Source: Leeuwenhoekiella parthenopeia
GTDB lineage: Bacteria > Bacteroidota > Bacteroidia > Flavobacteriales > Flavobacteriaceae
NCBI RefSeq assembly: GCF_020782115.1
Contig: NZ_JAJGMW010000005.1
Coordinates: forward strand, 124,001 to 188,000
Direction of reading: 5' to 3'
Length of the DNA stretch: 64,000 nt
Positions 8,789 to 17,716 of the stretch are shown here, piece after piece. The stretch's first letter is position 1; each line of letters opens with the position of its first letter. The notes beneath the pieces were generated by a model. It did no database searches and was not told the DNA's origin. It saw only the letters and a program-made list of their open reading frames with translations. The translations under genes and the position numbers were made by a program.

Positions 8789-8905
8789 CAGCCTCAAGCT
8801 ACTTTTCTCCGTTAATAACCGGTTAATAAATTGACTATTAACCTTAAAGGAATGCTAAAAAAGGATGCTAACGACCCTTTTTTAAACTTTATAGATGATT
8901 AATTA

Positions 8906-10936
8906 TTAAAGCGCCTGTACCGATTCTTCTAAAAGAGGCTCACCGGAAACTTTCATTTCTTCTAAATAAGCAGCCACTTCCTGATCATTAGCATCTACTT
9001 TCTCGAGTTTTATCAACACGATTAAGGTTTCTAAAACTGCCAGTCTGGTTCCTACCTTTTTCGCCGAAGTATTAAACAGTTCCTTCAATTCTTCGAAATC
9101 AACATCTTTAGCCAGTTGGCGAATCCTTGTAATAGCTTTAACCCGCTTTTCATCGGGAATCTGAGCCAGCTTCTTCCCTACTTTCTTAATCTCATTCAAT
9201 GCAGGGATCTGAGGAATATTTTTCTTAGGTTGTTCCTGAGGTTTATCCTGATTTTCAGATTTAGATTCAACCTTGGCCCAGGTATCGCGCAATCCCACCG
9301 TTCTGTTGAAAATAAGCTGTTCTGAAGTACTTTCTTTATCAACATTAAAATAACCTATTCGCTGAAACTGAAATCCTTCATAAGGCTTAACATCGGCCAG
9401 ACCGGGCTCCAGATAGCCGGTTATCACCTCAAGAGAATTTGGGTTTAGATGATGCATAAAATCAACTTCCTTATCTCCGTCCGGCGATTCGTGGTTAAAT
9501 AATCGATCATAAAGACGCACTTCGGCCTCTATGGCGTGATCTACAGAAACCCAGTGCAGGGTTCCTTTTACCTTACGCAGACTGGCCTCGGTACCGCTTC
9601 CGCTTTGAGAATCCGGATCGTAACTGCAATGTATTTCGGTAATGTTACCCTGTGCATCTTTAACTACAGATTCACCCTTAATGATATACGCATTTTTCAG
9701 CCGTACTTCTTTACCTAATGAAAGTCTGAAATACTTGCTATTTGCCTGTTCTTTAAAATCATCCTTTTCGATATATAATACCTTGGAGAAAGGCACTTTT
9801 CGATAACCGGCGCTTTCATCTTCCGGGTTATTTTCGGCCTCAAGCCATTCTACCTTATCTTCCGGATAGTTGTCAATAACGAGTTTAACCGGATCTAAAA
9901 CAGCCATCACACGCGGTGCGGTCTTATTCAAATCTTCCCGTACATTGAACTCAAGTAAGGAAACATCAATCACGTTATCCCGTTTGGCAACCCCAACGGT
10001 ATCAATAAAATTGCGAATAGATGCCGGTGTGTATCCCCTGCGTCTTAGTCCTGAAATGGTAGGCATACGCGGGTCATCCCAGCCACTTACTACACCCTCC
10101 TCTACCAGTTTAAGCAGCTTGCGCTTGCTCATAATGGTATAGCTTAAATTAAGCCGCGCAAACTCGCGTTGTTTGGGTTTTACCCCATCTGTATACACAT
10201 GATCAACAAACCACTCGTAAAGCGGTCTGTGTGGCTTAAACTCGAGTGAACATAAACTGTGAGAAATTTGCTCTAAATAGTCACTTTCGCCGTGAGCCCA
10301 GTCGTACATGGGATAAATATGCCAGGTATTACCGGTACGGTGGTGTGCCTTATTTACAACCCGGTACATAATGGGGTCGCGCAACAGCATGTTTGGCGAG
10401 GTCATATCAATCTTGGCACGAAGCACGTGAACACCTTCGGGAAACTTCCCGTTTTTCATTTGTTCAAAAAGCTCCAGGTTTTCTTCTACAGAACGATCCC
10501 GAAACGGACTGTTTGTACCCGGTTCTGTTGGAGTACCTTTTTGCTCGGCCATAGCCTCACTGGACTGTGAATCTACGTAGGCTTTACCATCTTTTATAAG
10601 CTGAATGGCCCAGTCGTATAACTGTTGAAAGTAGTCTGATGAATAGCAAACCTGATCCCATTTGAAACCCAGCCATTTGATATCTTCCTGAATCGCATCA
10701 ACGTACTCCTGCTCTTCTTTCGACGGATTGGTATCATCAAATCTCAAATTAACCGGCGCATCGTATTTTTCGCCCAGACCAAAACTGATGCATATCGCCT
10801 TACAATGGCCAATGTGCAAATAGCCGTTAGGCTCGGGAGGAAAACGAAATCTTAAATTAGATTCCGGAAATCCGTTTTTAATATCTTCTTCTACGATCTG
10901 CTCTAAAAAATTGAGCGCTACATATTCTTCTGCCAT
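8906..10936 (-). CDS. glnS: Glutaminyl-tRNA synthetase with C-terminal extension
   Basis: A 676-residue class I synthetase that charges tRNA-Gln directly. The motif PPEPNGYLHIGH ends at residue 44 and MSKR lies at about 269-272. The conserved catalytic core plus anticodon-binding barrels ends near residue 552 (FNRTVGLRDTWAK). An extra tail of about 120 residues follows: a Lys/Gln/Glu-rich linker and then predicted helices. Ordinary bacterial GlnRS is about 555 residues. Some annotated homologues carry a YqeY-type tail fused at this place; I cannot confirm that this tail is YqeY. The gene has no close partner on the same strand. Confidence 0.95.
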   Translation of the reverse strand: MAEEYVALNFLEQIVEEDIKNGFPESNLRFRFPPEPNGYLHIGHCKAICISFGLGEKYDAPVNLRFDDTNPSKEEQEYVDAIQEDIKWLGFKWDQVCYSSDYFQQLYDWAIQLIKDGKAYVDSQSSEAMAEQKGTPTEPGTNSPFRDRSVEENLELFEQMKNGKFPEGVHVLRAKIDMTSPNMLLRDPIMYRVVNKAHHRTGNTWHIYPMYDWAHGESDYLEQISHSLCSLEFKPHRPLYEWFVDHVYTDGVKPKQREFARLNLSYTIMSKRKLLKLVEEGVVSGWDDPRMPTISGLRRRGYTPASIRNFIDTVGVAKRDNVIDVSLLEFNVREDLNKTAPRVMAVLDPVKLVIDNYPEDKVEWLEAENNPEDESAGYRKVPFSKVLYIEKDDFKEQANSKYFRLSLGKEVRLKNAYIIKGESVVKDAQGNITEIHCSYDPDSQSGSGTEASLRKVKGTLHWVSVDHAIEAEVRLYDRLFNHESPDGDKEVDFMHHLNPNSLEVITGYLEPGLADVKPYEGFQFQRIGYFNVDKESTSEQLIFNRTVGLRDTWAKVESKSENQDKPQEQPKKNIPQIPALNEIKKVGKKLAQIPDEKRVKAITRIRQLAKDVDFEELKELFNTSAKKVGTRLAVLETLIVLIKLEKVDANDQEVAAYLEEMKVSGEPLLEESVQAL

Positions 10937-11160
10937 AAATTGTTTTGTGCTTTAAACCAACGCAGATGTGCTCTGCCGGAAAATAAATTATCTTAAAATC
11001 AAAGACCGAACTTTAATTTGAAAGATTGTTTTTAACCAAAGGTTAGCCTTGAGATAATTAATCTCGATTCATCGGGTAAAATTAGTAAAAATAGCAGTGC
11101 CTGAGCCTTGCTAAGCGTTATTAAAACAGCTGTTATTTATTTAAGGATTGGCCTATATAG

Positions 11161-11168
11161 TATCTTTG
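11161..11168 (+). promoter_or_regulatory. folB promoter, -7 box TATCTTTG
   Basis: TATCTTTG lies 49 bases before the folB ATG in the 281-base gap between glnS and folB. The rest of that gap shows no other feature. Confidence 0.55.
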
Positions 11169-11217
11169 CGTCACTTCAACATTAGAAAACTACTGAAGAA
11201 TTAATCTGAAAAGGAAA

Positions 11218-11574
11218 ATGGGAATAATAAAGCTCAATAAAGTAAAGGTTTACGCCTACCATGGTTGTTTAATCGAAGAAGGCCAGATAGGCTCTGATTA
11301 TCTCGTAGATCTTAAAGTAAAATCAAATCTCACAAAGCCTGCAGTGACAGATGAACTTGCCGATACGGTAGATTATGTGCATCTGAATAAAATCATCAAG
11401 GAAGAGATGGCGCAACGCTCAAAATTGCTGGAACACGTGGGTCAGCGCATACTCGACAGGTCATTTTTGGAGATTCCCGAGCTTGAAAAAGCTACTGTAA
11501 CCGTGCGTAAAATCAATCCTCCCATAGGTGGTGATGTAGCTTCTGTTGGGGTGACACTTACTAAAAAGCGTTAA
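11218..11574 (+). CDS. folB: Dihydroneopterin aldolase
   Basis: A 118-residue FolB, which converts 7,8-dihydroneopterin to 6-hydroxymethyl-7,8-dihydropterin and glycolaldehyde in folate synthesis. The N-terminal YAYHGCLIEEGQIGSDYLVDL is the family motif with the catalytic Tyr/Glu region (GxxxxExxxGxxxxVDL). The C-terminus carries the KINPPIGGDV motif. The length is typical. It is monocistronic, with tRNA-Cys 51 bases downstream. Confidence 0.93.
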   Translation: MGIIKLNKVKVYAYHGCLIEEGQIGSDYLVDLKVKSNLTKPAVTDELADTVDYVHLNKIIKEEMAQRSKLLEHVGQRILDRSFLEIPELEKATVTVRKINPPIGGDVASVGVTLTKKR

Positions 11575-11600
11575 TCCCTTTATTATCTAAAGAAAAAACT

Positions 11601-11608
11601 TAAATTTG
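11601..11608 (+). promoter_or_regulatory. tRNA-Cys promoter, -7 box TAAATTTG
   Basis: TAAATTTG lies 17 bases before the mature tRNA-Cys 5' end, followed by a C as at the other tRNA promoters here. Confidence 0.55.
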
Positions 11609-11625
11609 CAGTCCTGAATAAAAAG

Positions 11626-11696
11626 GGTGTCGTGGCCGAGTGGCTAGGCAGTGGTCTGCAACACCACGTACAGCGGTTCGAATCCGCTCGACACCT
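11626..11696 (+). tRNA. tRNA-Cys (GCA)
   Basis: A 71-base cloverleaf. The acceptor GGTGTCG pairs with CGACACC, and the discriminator is U73, the hallmark of tRNA-Cys. The anticodon loop CTGCAAC has anticodon GCA on a GTGGT/ACCAC stem, and the T-loop is TTCGAAT. CCA is not encoded. Confidence 0.97.
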
Positions 11697-11701
11697 CAGC
11701 A

Positions 11702-11730
11702 AAAACCCTTCTTAACCGGAAGGGTTTTTT
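11702..11730 (+). terminator. Terminator after tRNA-Cys
   Basis: The stem AACCCTTC/GAAGGGTT (about 11704-11711 with 11719-11726) is followed by a T run. Confidence 0.85.
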
Positions 11731-11794
11731 CATTTCAATTATTTAAAGTCGAAAGCGTACTGCGGTTCTCCCGAGACTTCGGGAAGCTATAAAC

Positions 11795-11821
11795 CAAAAA
11801 AACCTTCCATAAGCGAAGGTT
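11795..11821 (-). terminator. Terminator of the LysE-family gene
   Basis: The stem AACCTTC (11801-11807) pairs with GAAGGTT (11815-11821). On the minus strand it is followed by a T run, placing it 30 bases after the LysE stop. Confidence 0.8.
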
Positions 11822-11851
11822 TTCTGTTTTTCTAATGGATAATCAGGGGCA

Positions 11852-12562
11852 TTACAGTTCTAAACTATCTATCCCAAACTGATTTTCAGGGGTGATTTCT
11901 TCAATACGTTTTTCCAGTTGATGCACTTCCGAAGGAAAAATTCCTTTAGAGATTAAGAGCAATCCAAAGAGTAACATCAATACGCTTATTCCCTGTTTGA
12001 TGCGGGCTATACGAGTAACAGTAAGCTTACTACGCAGTTTTTTGGCCAATAAAATTTTAAAAATATCAATGATGAGATAGGTTAACAAAATCACGCCAAA
12101 GAAAGTTAAAAGCCGGTCGGGGTTCATATCAAGCGCCGGTCCTGCTGAAATAAGAATTACAAGCCAAAAGCCGAGTACACCAATATTTATAAAATTGAGC
12201 AAAAAACCCTTTACAAAAAGACCTAAATAATTACGTTTGCTCATAATCACGGTAGGATGCTCGTCATCATCAAGCTTGTTTTTACGCACTCTTAAAAATG
12301 AAATCACTCCATAAACCGAGAGAAGCATACCGCCAAAAACATACAATGCGGGATCATCTTTGAGCTTGTCAAGAAGTTGATTGGTACTGAAATAGGCTAT
12401 TAAAATAAAGATGGTATCGGCACACACGACACCTATATCAAAAACAAATGCCGCTCTAAAACCTTTTAAAGCAGCTGTTTCCAATAATACAAAAAATACG
12501 GGACCAACTAAGAACGCAAGTAAAAAACCCAGAGGAATCGCTGTTGAGAGGTCTTGTAGCAT
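11852..12562 (-). CDS. LysE/RhtB family exporter
   Basis: A 236-residue integral membrane protein with about six helices and the family-type start AIPLGFLLAFLVGPVFFVLL. A hydrophilic loop (about residues 90-110) lies between helices 3 and 4, and a charged tail (about 205-236) follows the last helix. The LysE superfamily exports amino acids or other small solutes; the substrate cannot be told. It is transcribed towards its own terminator and lies downstream of the head-GIN gene and rnr, with a 161-base gap from the former. Confidence 0.85.
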   Translation of the reverse strand: MLQDLSTAIPLGFLLAFLVGPVFFVLLETAALKGFRAAFVFDIGVVCADTIFILIAYFSTNQLLDKLKDDPALYVFGGMLLSVYGVISFLRVRKNKLDDDEHPTVIMSKRNYLGLFVKGFLLNFINIGVLGFWLVILISAGPALDMNPDRLLTFFGVILLTYLIIDIFKILLAKKLRSKLTVTRIARIKQGISVLMLLFGLLLISKGIFPSEVHQLEKRIEEITPENQFGIDSLEL

Positions 12563-12723
12563 TTAAGAGTATCAAAAGTCTTTTCGCAAAACTGCGGGGG
12601 TTAAAGATTGTCAAATTAGGAAAACAACCTCGATAATTTCTTTAAAACCTAAAAGAATTTAGGTATATCCCTGCAAAAATAAATAAAATGACCGAATACA
12701 AGCTTTTACGACCTCTATGTATC

Positions 12724-13398
12724 TTACTGGTTCATCACCTTAACGCGACCTCCTATAAACTTATCTTTGATCAATTCGGTAGGGTTACCGTATACAAATA
12801 CATCTCCTCCTGCTCTTAACTTGATATCAGCAGTTCTTCTTGCAAAAATTTCAGCTTCTCCCCCGGCCTGAATACGCAACTGGGTATCTGTGGTTTCGAG
12901 ATCCTTCCCGTTGTAAATACCCCCGGTGTTGATCTCTACAGTTTGATATTTTGCACTTCCTGTTGTTCTAATGATTCCGCCGGTTACTGCTCTCAAGGTT
13001 GCAGATTTCACATCCATACCGGCTGTAACCCGTGCTCCTTCCTGCACCCGAATTTCTATAGACTCCTGCTCTAAAAGTTCATTGATATTAATCTCTGCCC
13101 CTTCATTACCGTCGATAACCCTAAGATTATTGAAATATACTTCTACAAAAGTCTCGTTACCGTCAAATATCTTATCGATGTCCATACGTATTTTAAGTAT
13201 GCCGTCTTTATTGATGAGTTCAATATCTTCGGTATCTCTCCCTTTTAAAATCACTTTATTTTCATCAGACCTGATGAGGTTTACACGCATACGGTCAAAG
13301 ACTTTGACTTCGGTGAAATCACCTATATCTTCCACTTTTTCCTGCGCATGTAAAGCACCGGTGACTAAGATTAAAAGGGCTAAAATTTGATTTTTCAT
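12724..13398 (-). CDS. Secreted head-GIN domain (DUF2807) auto-adhesin-like protein
   Basis: A 224-residue protein with signal peptide MKNQILALLILVTGALHAQ. The rest is a DUF2807 beta-helix-like domain with repeated turns (for example VEINTGGIYNGKDLETTDTQ). I chose the ATG at 13396-13398; a frame extension 13 codons upstream lacks any signal sequence and is unlikely. Such proteins are exported, probably to the periplasm or cell surface; the function is unknown. It follows rnr by 59 bases on the same strand. Confidence 0.85.
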   Translation of the reverse strand: MKNQILALLILVTGALHAQEKVEDIGDFTEVKVFDRMRVNLIRSDENKVILKGRDTEDIELINKDGILKIRMDIDKIFDGNETFVEVYFNNLRVIDGNEGAEININELLEQESIEIRVQEGARVTAGMDVKSATLRAVTGGIIRTTGSAKYQTVEINTGGIYNGKDLETTDTQLRIQAGGEAEIFARRTADIKLRAGGDVFVYGNPTELIKDKFIGGRVKVMNQ

Positions 13399-13457
13399 AA
13401 TTCTAAAAATTTTGGTCTGTTTTAAAGACAAAACCAAAACTGCATTGTTACAGTAAC

Positions 13458-15662
13458 TTAATCTTCAATTGCAGATTTTACGCTAACTAAATTGAAATCC
13501 AGATGCTTTTTAACCAGATCTGCTTCTTTAACCTTCACATAAACTTCATCTCCAAGAGTGATTATTTGTTGGGTTTTTCGGCCCACAATTGCATATTGAT
13601 CTCTGTCAAAATCAAAATGGTCGCCTTTGATATCGCGTAGACGAATCATTCCTTCACACTTATTGTCAATGATTTCAACATAAATACCCCATTCGGTAAC
13701 ACCCGAAATAACACCCAGGAAGGTTTCATCTTTATGATCCTGCATAAATTTAACCTGCATGTACTTGATCGAATCACGCTCTGCACTGGTAGCCAAATAT
13801 TCCATCTCGCTACTGTGCTTGCATTTTTGCTCGTATTCTTCCTGGTTTGCAGATTTGCCCTGATCCAGATAATGCTGAAGCAGACGGTGTACCATCACAT
13901 CAGGATATCTACGTATAGGCGAGGTAAAATGCGTGTAATAATCAAATGCCAGACCGTAATGCCCTATATTATCGGTACTGTAAACCGCTTTACTCATCGT
14001 ACGGATGGCCAGCGTATCTATTAAGTTTTGTTCCTTTTTACCCGAAACATCACTCAAAAGATTGTTCAATGAAGAAGTCGTACTCTTACGATCTTTAAGA
14101 TTCATTTTATAACCAAAACGACCGGCAATAGTTTGCAATGCAGCCAGTTTCTCATCATCGGGCTCATCGTGAATACGGTAAACAAAGGTTTTCTTAGGCG
14201 ATTGTTTACCTATAAATTCCGCTACTTTTTTATTGGCCAAAAGCATAAATTCTTCAATCAGCTTATTGGCATCTTTTGAGGTTTTAAAAAATACACCTAC
14301 AGGATCATTATCTTCATCCAGATTGAATTTTACTTCCACCTTATCAAAAGAAATCGCACCATCTTTCATACGCTGTCTGCGCATGATTTTAGCCAAACGA
14401 TCGAGTTCTAAAGTCGCCTCAACTATGGCTTCATCGGCGGTGTATTCAGTACCGGTAAGGGAAATATCAGCAGGGATTTTTCCGCTTCGGGTTTCAATAA
14501 TCTGCTGGGCTTCTTCATAGGCAAAACGGGCATCACTGTAGGTTACGGTGCGACCAAACCATTGATTTTTGACCTTTCCAGAAGATTTATCGAGTTCAAA
14601 TACCGCTGAGAACGTATATTTTTCTTCATTAGGCCGAAGCGAACAGGCATTGTTTGAAAGTATTTCGGGCAACATAGGAACTACCCGATCTACTAAATAA
14701 ACCGAAGTTGCACGCTCGTAAGCCTCATCATCCAGGATGGTTCCCGGGATTACGTAATGCGACACGTCTGCAATGTGAATGCCCACCTCATAGTTTCCAT
14801 TCTCTAAAACCTGAAAACTTAACGCATCATCAAAATCCTTAGCGTCTTTAGGATCGATCGTAAACGTGAGTACATCGCGCATATCACGACGTTTTTTGAT
14901 CTCATCTGGTTTGATACTGGTATCAATCTGATTGGCAAAATCTTCTACTTCCTGCGGAAAGTCGTGTGGTAAACCGTACTGGGCTAAAATGGAGTGAATT
15001 TCGGTATTATGCTCTCCGGGCATTCCCAAAACCTGAATGACTTTACCAAAAGGCGAATCGGCTTTTTCGGGCCAGTCTTCAATTTTCACTAAAACCTTCT
15101 CCCCGTCCTGAGCTCCATTGAGTTTATTTTTAGGTACAAAAACATCGGTACGCATCTTTCCTTCTGCAGAAGTATTTACAAAGGCAAAATTCTTTTGCAT
15201 CTGCACGACTCCAACAAACTCATCGGTTTTGCGCTCTATAATTTCTACAATCTCCCCTTCGTGCTTTTTACTGCGTCGTTGTTTATAAACGTAAACCTTA
15301 ACCGTATCTCCGTTTAAGGCTTTGTTCATATTGTTTTTTGGGATGTAAATATCCTGTTCCATCCCTTCAACCACTACATAACCATCACCTTTGGTAGTAC
15401 TATCTAAGGTACCCGTATGATAGTGTGATTCTGCACTAAAGGTATATTTACCGCGTTCGGTCTCTTTAATATGTTTTTTGGTCTGAAGTTGAGAGAGATT
15501 TTTTACAATCTGATTGCGGCTATTGGGATCATCAACATTGAGTTTGGCTGCAATTTGTTTATGATTGAAAGATTTTCCCGGTTCTTGTTTGAGTATCTTA
15601 AGAATTTTCTGTGTGAGATCAACCGGTTCTATACTTGATCTTCTTCGTTTTTTATTTGGCAT
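13458..15662 (-). CDS. rnr: Ribonuclease R
   Basis: A 734-residue 3'-5' exoribonuclease of the RNB family. An N-terminal winged helix (about 12-70) precedes two cold-shock OB domains (about 80-230). The RNB catalytic domain begins near residue 265, with TIDPKDAKDFDDALSF supplying the metal-binding aspartates, and continues through HIADVSHYV. A C-terminal S1 domain spans about 640-725. The tail is short and lacks the long Lys-rich end of E. coli RNase R. It degrades structured RNA and takes part in rRNA quality control. It borders the 1-kb intergenic region that I consider a candidate origin. Confidence 0.96.
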   Translation of the reverse strand: MPNKKRRRSSIEPVDLTQKILKILKQEPGKSFNHKQIAAKLNVDDPNSRNQIVKNLSQLQTKKHIKETERGKYTFSAESHYHTGTLDSTTKGDGYVVVEGMEQDIYIPKNNMNKALNGDTVKVYVYKQRRSKKHEGEIVEIIERKTDEFVGVVQMQKNFAFVNTSAEGKMRTDVFVPKNKLNGAQDGEKVLVKIEDWPEKADSPFGKVIQVLGMPGEHNTEIHSILAQYGLPHDFPQEVEDFANQIDTSIKPDEIKKRRDMRDVLTFTIDPKDAKDFDDALSFQVLENGNYEVGIHIADVSHYVIPGTILDDEAYERATSVYLVDRVVPMLPEILSNNACSLRPNEEKYTFSAVFELDKSSGKVKNQWFGRTVTYSDARFAYEEAQQIIETRSGKIPADISLTGTEYTADEAIVEATLELDRLAKIMRRQRMKDGAISFDKVEVKFNLDEDNDPVGVFFKTSKDANKLIEEFMLLANKKVAEFIGKQSPKKTFVYRIHDEPDDEKLAALQTIAGRFGYKMNLKDRKSTTSSLNNLLSDVSGKKEQNLIDTLAIRTMSKAVYSTDNIGHYGLAFDYYTHFTSPIRRYPDVMVHRLLQHYLDQGKSANQEEYEQKCKHSSEMEYLATSAERDSIKYMQVKFMQDHKDETFLGVISGVTEWGIYVEIIDNKCEGMIRLRDIKGDHFDFDRDQYAIVGRKTQQIITLGDEVYVKVKEADLVKKHLDFNLVSVKSAIED

Positions 15663-15948
15663 TAAATGCGTTGTATTAAATTTTTATTCGGAAAGAAATG
15701 AATTTTAAGATTTTGAGGTTAGCTTATCTAAAATTCAGTTTAAAGATTTCCCAAGGTAGGGGAAATTTAATCGTACTCCTAGCAGAGCGTTAACTTTTGT
15801 AAAAGTAAGCTTTCGTACGCTACTTATAAGAAACTGAACGGTAAAGATTTAGTTAATCTTTACTTAGTGTCTAATAATCAGACCAAAACTTAACCTAAGT
15901 TTCATATTTAAATAATTTTAGAATAGGCTATTCCTGTTAAAATTATAT

Positions 15949-15956
15949 TAAATTTG
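15949..15956 (+). promoter_or_regulatory. Promoter -7 box TAAATTTG of the 34-codon gene
   Basis: TAAATTTG lies 28 bases before the ATG at 15985. A clear -33 TTG is missing. Confidence 0.45.
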
Positions 15957-15984
15957 TCTCCTATAAACTTCCAATAATTGAGTT

Positions 15985-16089
15985 ATGAAATTGATTCAGA
16001 TTAAACGTTATTCGGTTGTCATTCTATTTTTCACCATATTCATCCTTGGATTTTTAGGTGTCATCTCCTACGTAAATTCGATCTTCTAG
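15985..16089 (+). CDS. Putative 34-residue single-helix membrane protein
   Basis: ATG to TAG encodes 34 residues: a basic start MKLIQIKRYS, one hydrophobic helix of about 20 residues (VVILFFTIFILGFLGVISYV) and a short NSIF end. The N-terminal positive charge and helix predict an inner membrane protein with the C-terminus outside. It stands alone in the 1-kb gap with a TANNTTTG box upstream and a terminator 24 bases downstream. This support is better than for a chance frame, but I know no family for it. Confidence 0.55.
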   Translation: MKLIQIKRYSVVILFFTIFILGFLGVISYVNSIF

Positions 16090-16112
16090 GTATCGTTCAT
16101 CAAAGATTTTAA

Positions 16113-16140
16113 AGGCTCTAAATTAAGAGTCTTTTTTTTT
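16113..16140 (+). terminator. Terminator of the 34-codon gene
   Basis: The stem AGGCTCT/AGAGTCT (one G-T pair) is followed by nine T. Confidence 0.75.
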
Positions 16141-16663
16141 GCCTTCATTAAAATACCCCATTCACTTTTTTCAAAACAGTTGTTATCAACAACTAATACT
16201 AGTATCACTTTTCTTTTTTGAAATTTAAAATTAAAACTGATGCTTATAATGGTTTGTTAGTAGCGGTATAACTTAGGTTGATAAAGTCTTGTTTTTTTTG
16301 TTATTGACATTTATTAACCGCTTATTGATAGTTTTTCAGCATCAGGAATACTTGATTTTAAAGCTTTTGTGATTAGCTGTCAACAATTGTTGAAAACTGA
16401 AATCAGCAGCTTTCTTTTGATAAAATCTTACTAACATTTATTAAAAATGAAGACTCAATTGTCTCATAACTTCTCCATAAAAACTAAGAAGATTTTCTTG
16501 ACTCGTATGGGGTATGTTCTGCTTTGAATTTTTTTATCGAAAAAACAATTTTGCTTGTTAGTTTTTGATGACAACTTATAAACAGTCATGTTAACTAAAT
16601 GTTAACTGATTTAAAATCAGCGTTAATCAAATAATCCCGGGTAAGCATAGCCCGGCTTATGAA

Positions 16664-16671
16664 TATCTTTG
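16664..16671 (+). promoter_or_regulatory. Promoter -7 box TATCTTTG of the CDF transporter
   Basis: TATCTTTG lies 37 bases before the ATG. The CCGGG/CCCGG inverted repeat at 16637-16655 sits just upstream, where a metal-responsive regulator could bind; that role is speculative. Confidence 0.5.
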
Positions 16672-16708
16672 TAAGCGTATTCGTTTATAAATCTAATAAC
16701 TAAAACTT

Positions 16709-17620
16709 ATGGGACACGATCACAGCCATCAACACAACCACGGTGCTGACCTAAGCGGGCGTAATTTACTCATAAGCATAGCTCTCAATGTTTTGATAAC
16801 GCTGGCGCAGGCCATAGGCGGTATTATTTCGGGAAGTTTGTCTTTACTTTCAGATGCTGCACACAATTTAAGCGATGTGCTTTCTCTGATTGTGAGCTAC
16901 ATTGCCCGTTTGCTTTCTAAAAAAGAAGCATCTCTAGATAAAACCTTTGGTTATAAACGTGCCGAAATACTTGCCGCTTTCATCAATGCTGCCACACTAA
17001 TTGTTGTAGCACTACTCCTTATCAAAGAAGCCGTGGTACGCTATTTAAACCCCGAACCCATTGAATCTTCTATCGTGATCTGGATGGCAGCGCTGGGAAT
17101 CCTTGTAAACGGCTTTAGTGTGTTGTTAATTAAAAAAGACAGCGACACCAATATGAATATGAAGTCGGCTTATTTGCATTTATTAACTGATATGATGGCT
17201 TCTGTGGCGGTTTTAGTTGGCGGAATTTTGATGAGCGTTTATGAAGTGTATTGGATAGACCCTTTACTAACCTTCGCCATCAGTATTTACCTCCTTGTTA
17301 TGGGTTACGGTCTGTTGAAATCTTCGTTTAAGGTCCTGATGCTTTTTAGTCCCGATGATGTTGAACTCACGCATTTTGTGGACCATGTAAAGCAAATAAA
17401 GCAGGTAAAGAATATACATCACATGCACATCTGGCAGCTGAATGAAAACCAAACCCATTTGGAGGCACATATAGACCTGGAAGCTGATATCACCATGAGT
17501 GAGTTTGATCTTATATTAGATCAAATTGAAGCCTATGCTCGCGAATGCGGAATCAATCATGTGAACATTCAGCCTGAATTTGACAAGACAGATGATAAAA
17601 AACTGATTGTTCAGCATTAA
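16709..17620 (+). CDS. Cation diffusion facilitator (Zn2+/Cd2+ efflux, CzcD type)
   Basis: A 303-residue CDF transporter that exchanges divalent metal, usually zinc, for protons across the inner membrane. The N-terminus is His-rich (MGHDHSHQHNHG). Six helices follow, with the metal sites SLSLLSDAAHNLSD (about 43-56, motif HxxxD as HNLSD) and the second site AYLHLLTDMMAS (about 153-164, HxxxD). A cytoplasmic C-terminal domain (about 210-295) contains the HHMHIWQL segment. It is the first gene right of the long gap. Confidence 0.93.
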   Translation: MGHDHSHQHNHGADLSGRNLLISIALNVLITLAQAIGGIISGSLSLLSDAAHNLSDVLSLIVSYIARLLSKKEASLDKTFGYKRAEILAAFINAATLIVVALLLIKEAVVRYLNPEPIESSIVIWMAALGILVNGFSVLLIKKDSDTNMNMKSAYLHLLTDMMASVAVLVGGILMSVYEVYWIDPLLTFAISIYLLVMGYGLLKSSFKVLMLFSPDDVELTHFVDHVKQIKQVKNIHHMHIWQLNENQTHLEAHIDLEADITMSEFDLILDQIEAYARECGINHVNIQPEFDKTDDKKLIVQH

Positions 17621-17716
17621 GTTTGCCCGTAGAAAGACCCTAAAAGAAATTCAGGGATAGATAGTCAACAGAATTATTTAAGCCTTGATTAGTTGCGGAA
17701 AACGAATTTTAAAAAG

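Larger units (their letters stand above)
15663..16708. other. Long A+T-rich intergenic region, candidate replication origin
   Basis: About 1 kb between divergent rnr and the CDF transporter, apart from one tiny gene at 15985-16089. Perfect inverted repeats: 15841-15863 (9-bp arms), 15886-15902 (7-bp arms), 16178-16194 (AGTTGTT-ATC-AACAACT) and the 14-bp palindrome 16380-16393. TTATNNACA, the loose DnaA-box form, occurs at 16183-16191 (TTATCAACA), 16301-16309 and 16576-16584. TTATTRA recurs at 16301, 16311 and 16322, and ATGTTAACT is repeated 11 bp apart at 16588-16607, so both sets are helically phased. A parS site lies 15 kb to the left. Gene orientation to the left is mostly away from this region; to the right it is mixed. 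No strict TTATCCACA is present, so the call is tentative. Confidence 0.4.

Noticed and set aside
11769-11784. TCCCGA-GACT-TCGGGA hairpin as a terminator
   Set aside because: No T run follows on either strand, and both neighbours already have better terminators.
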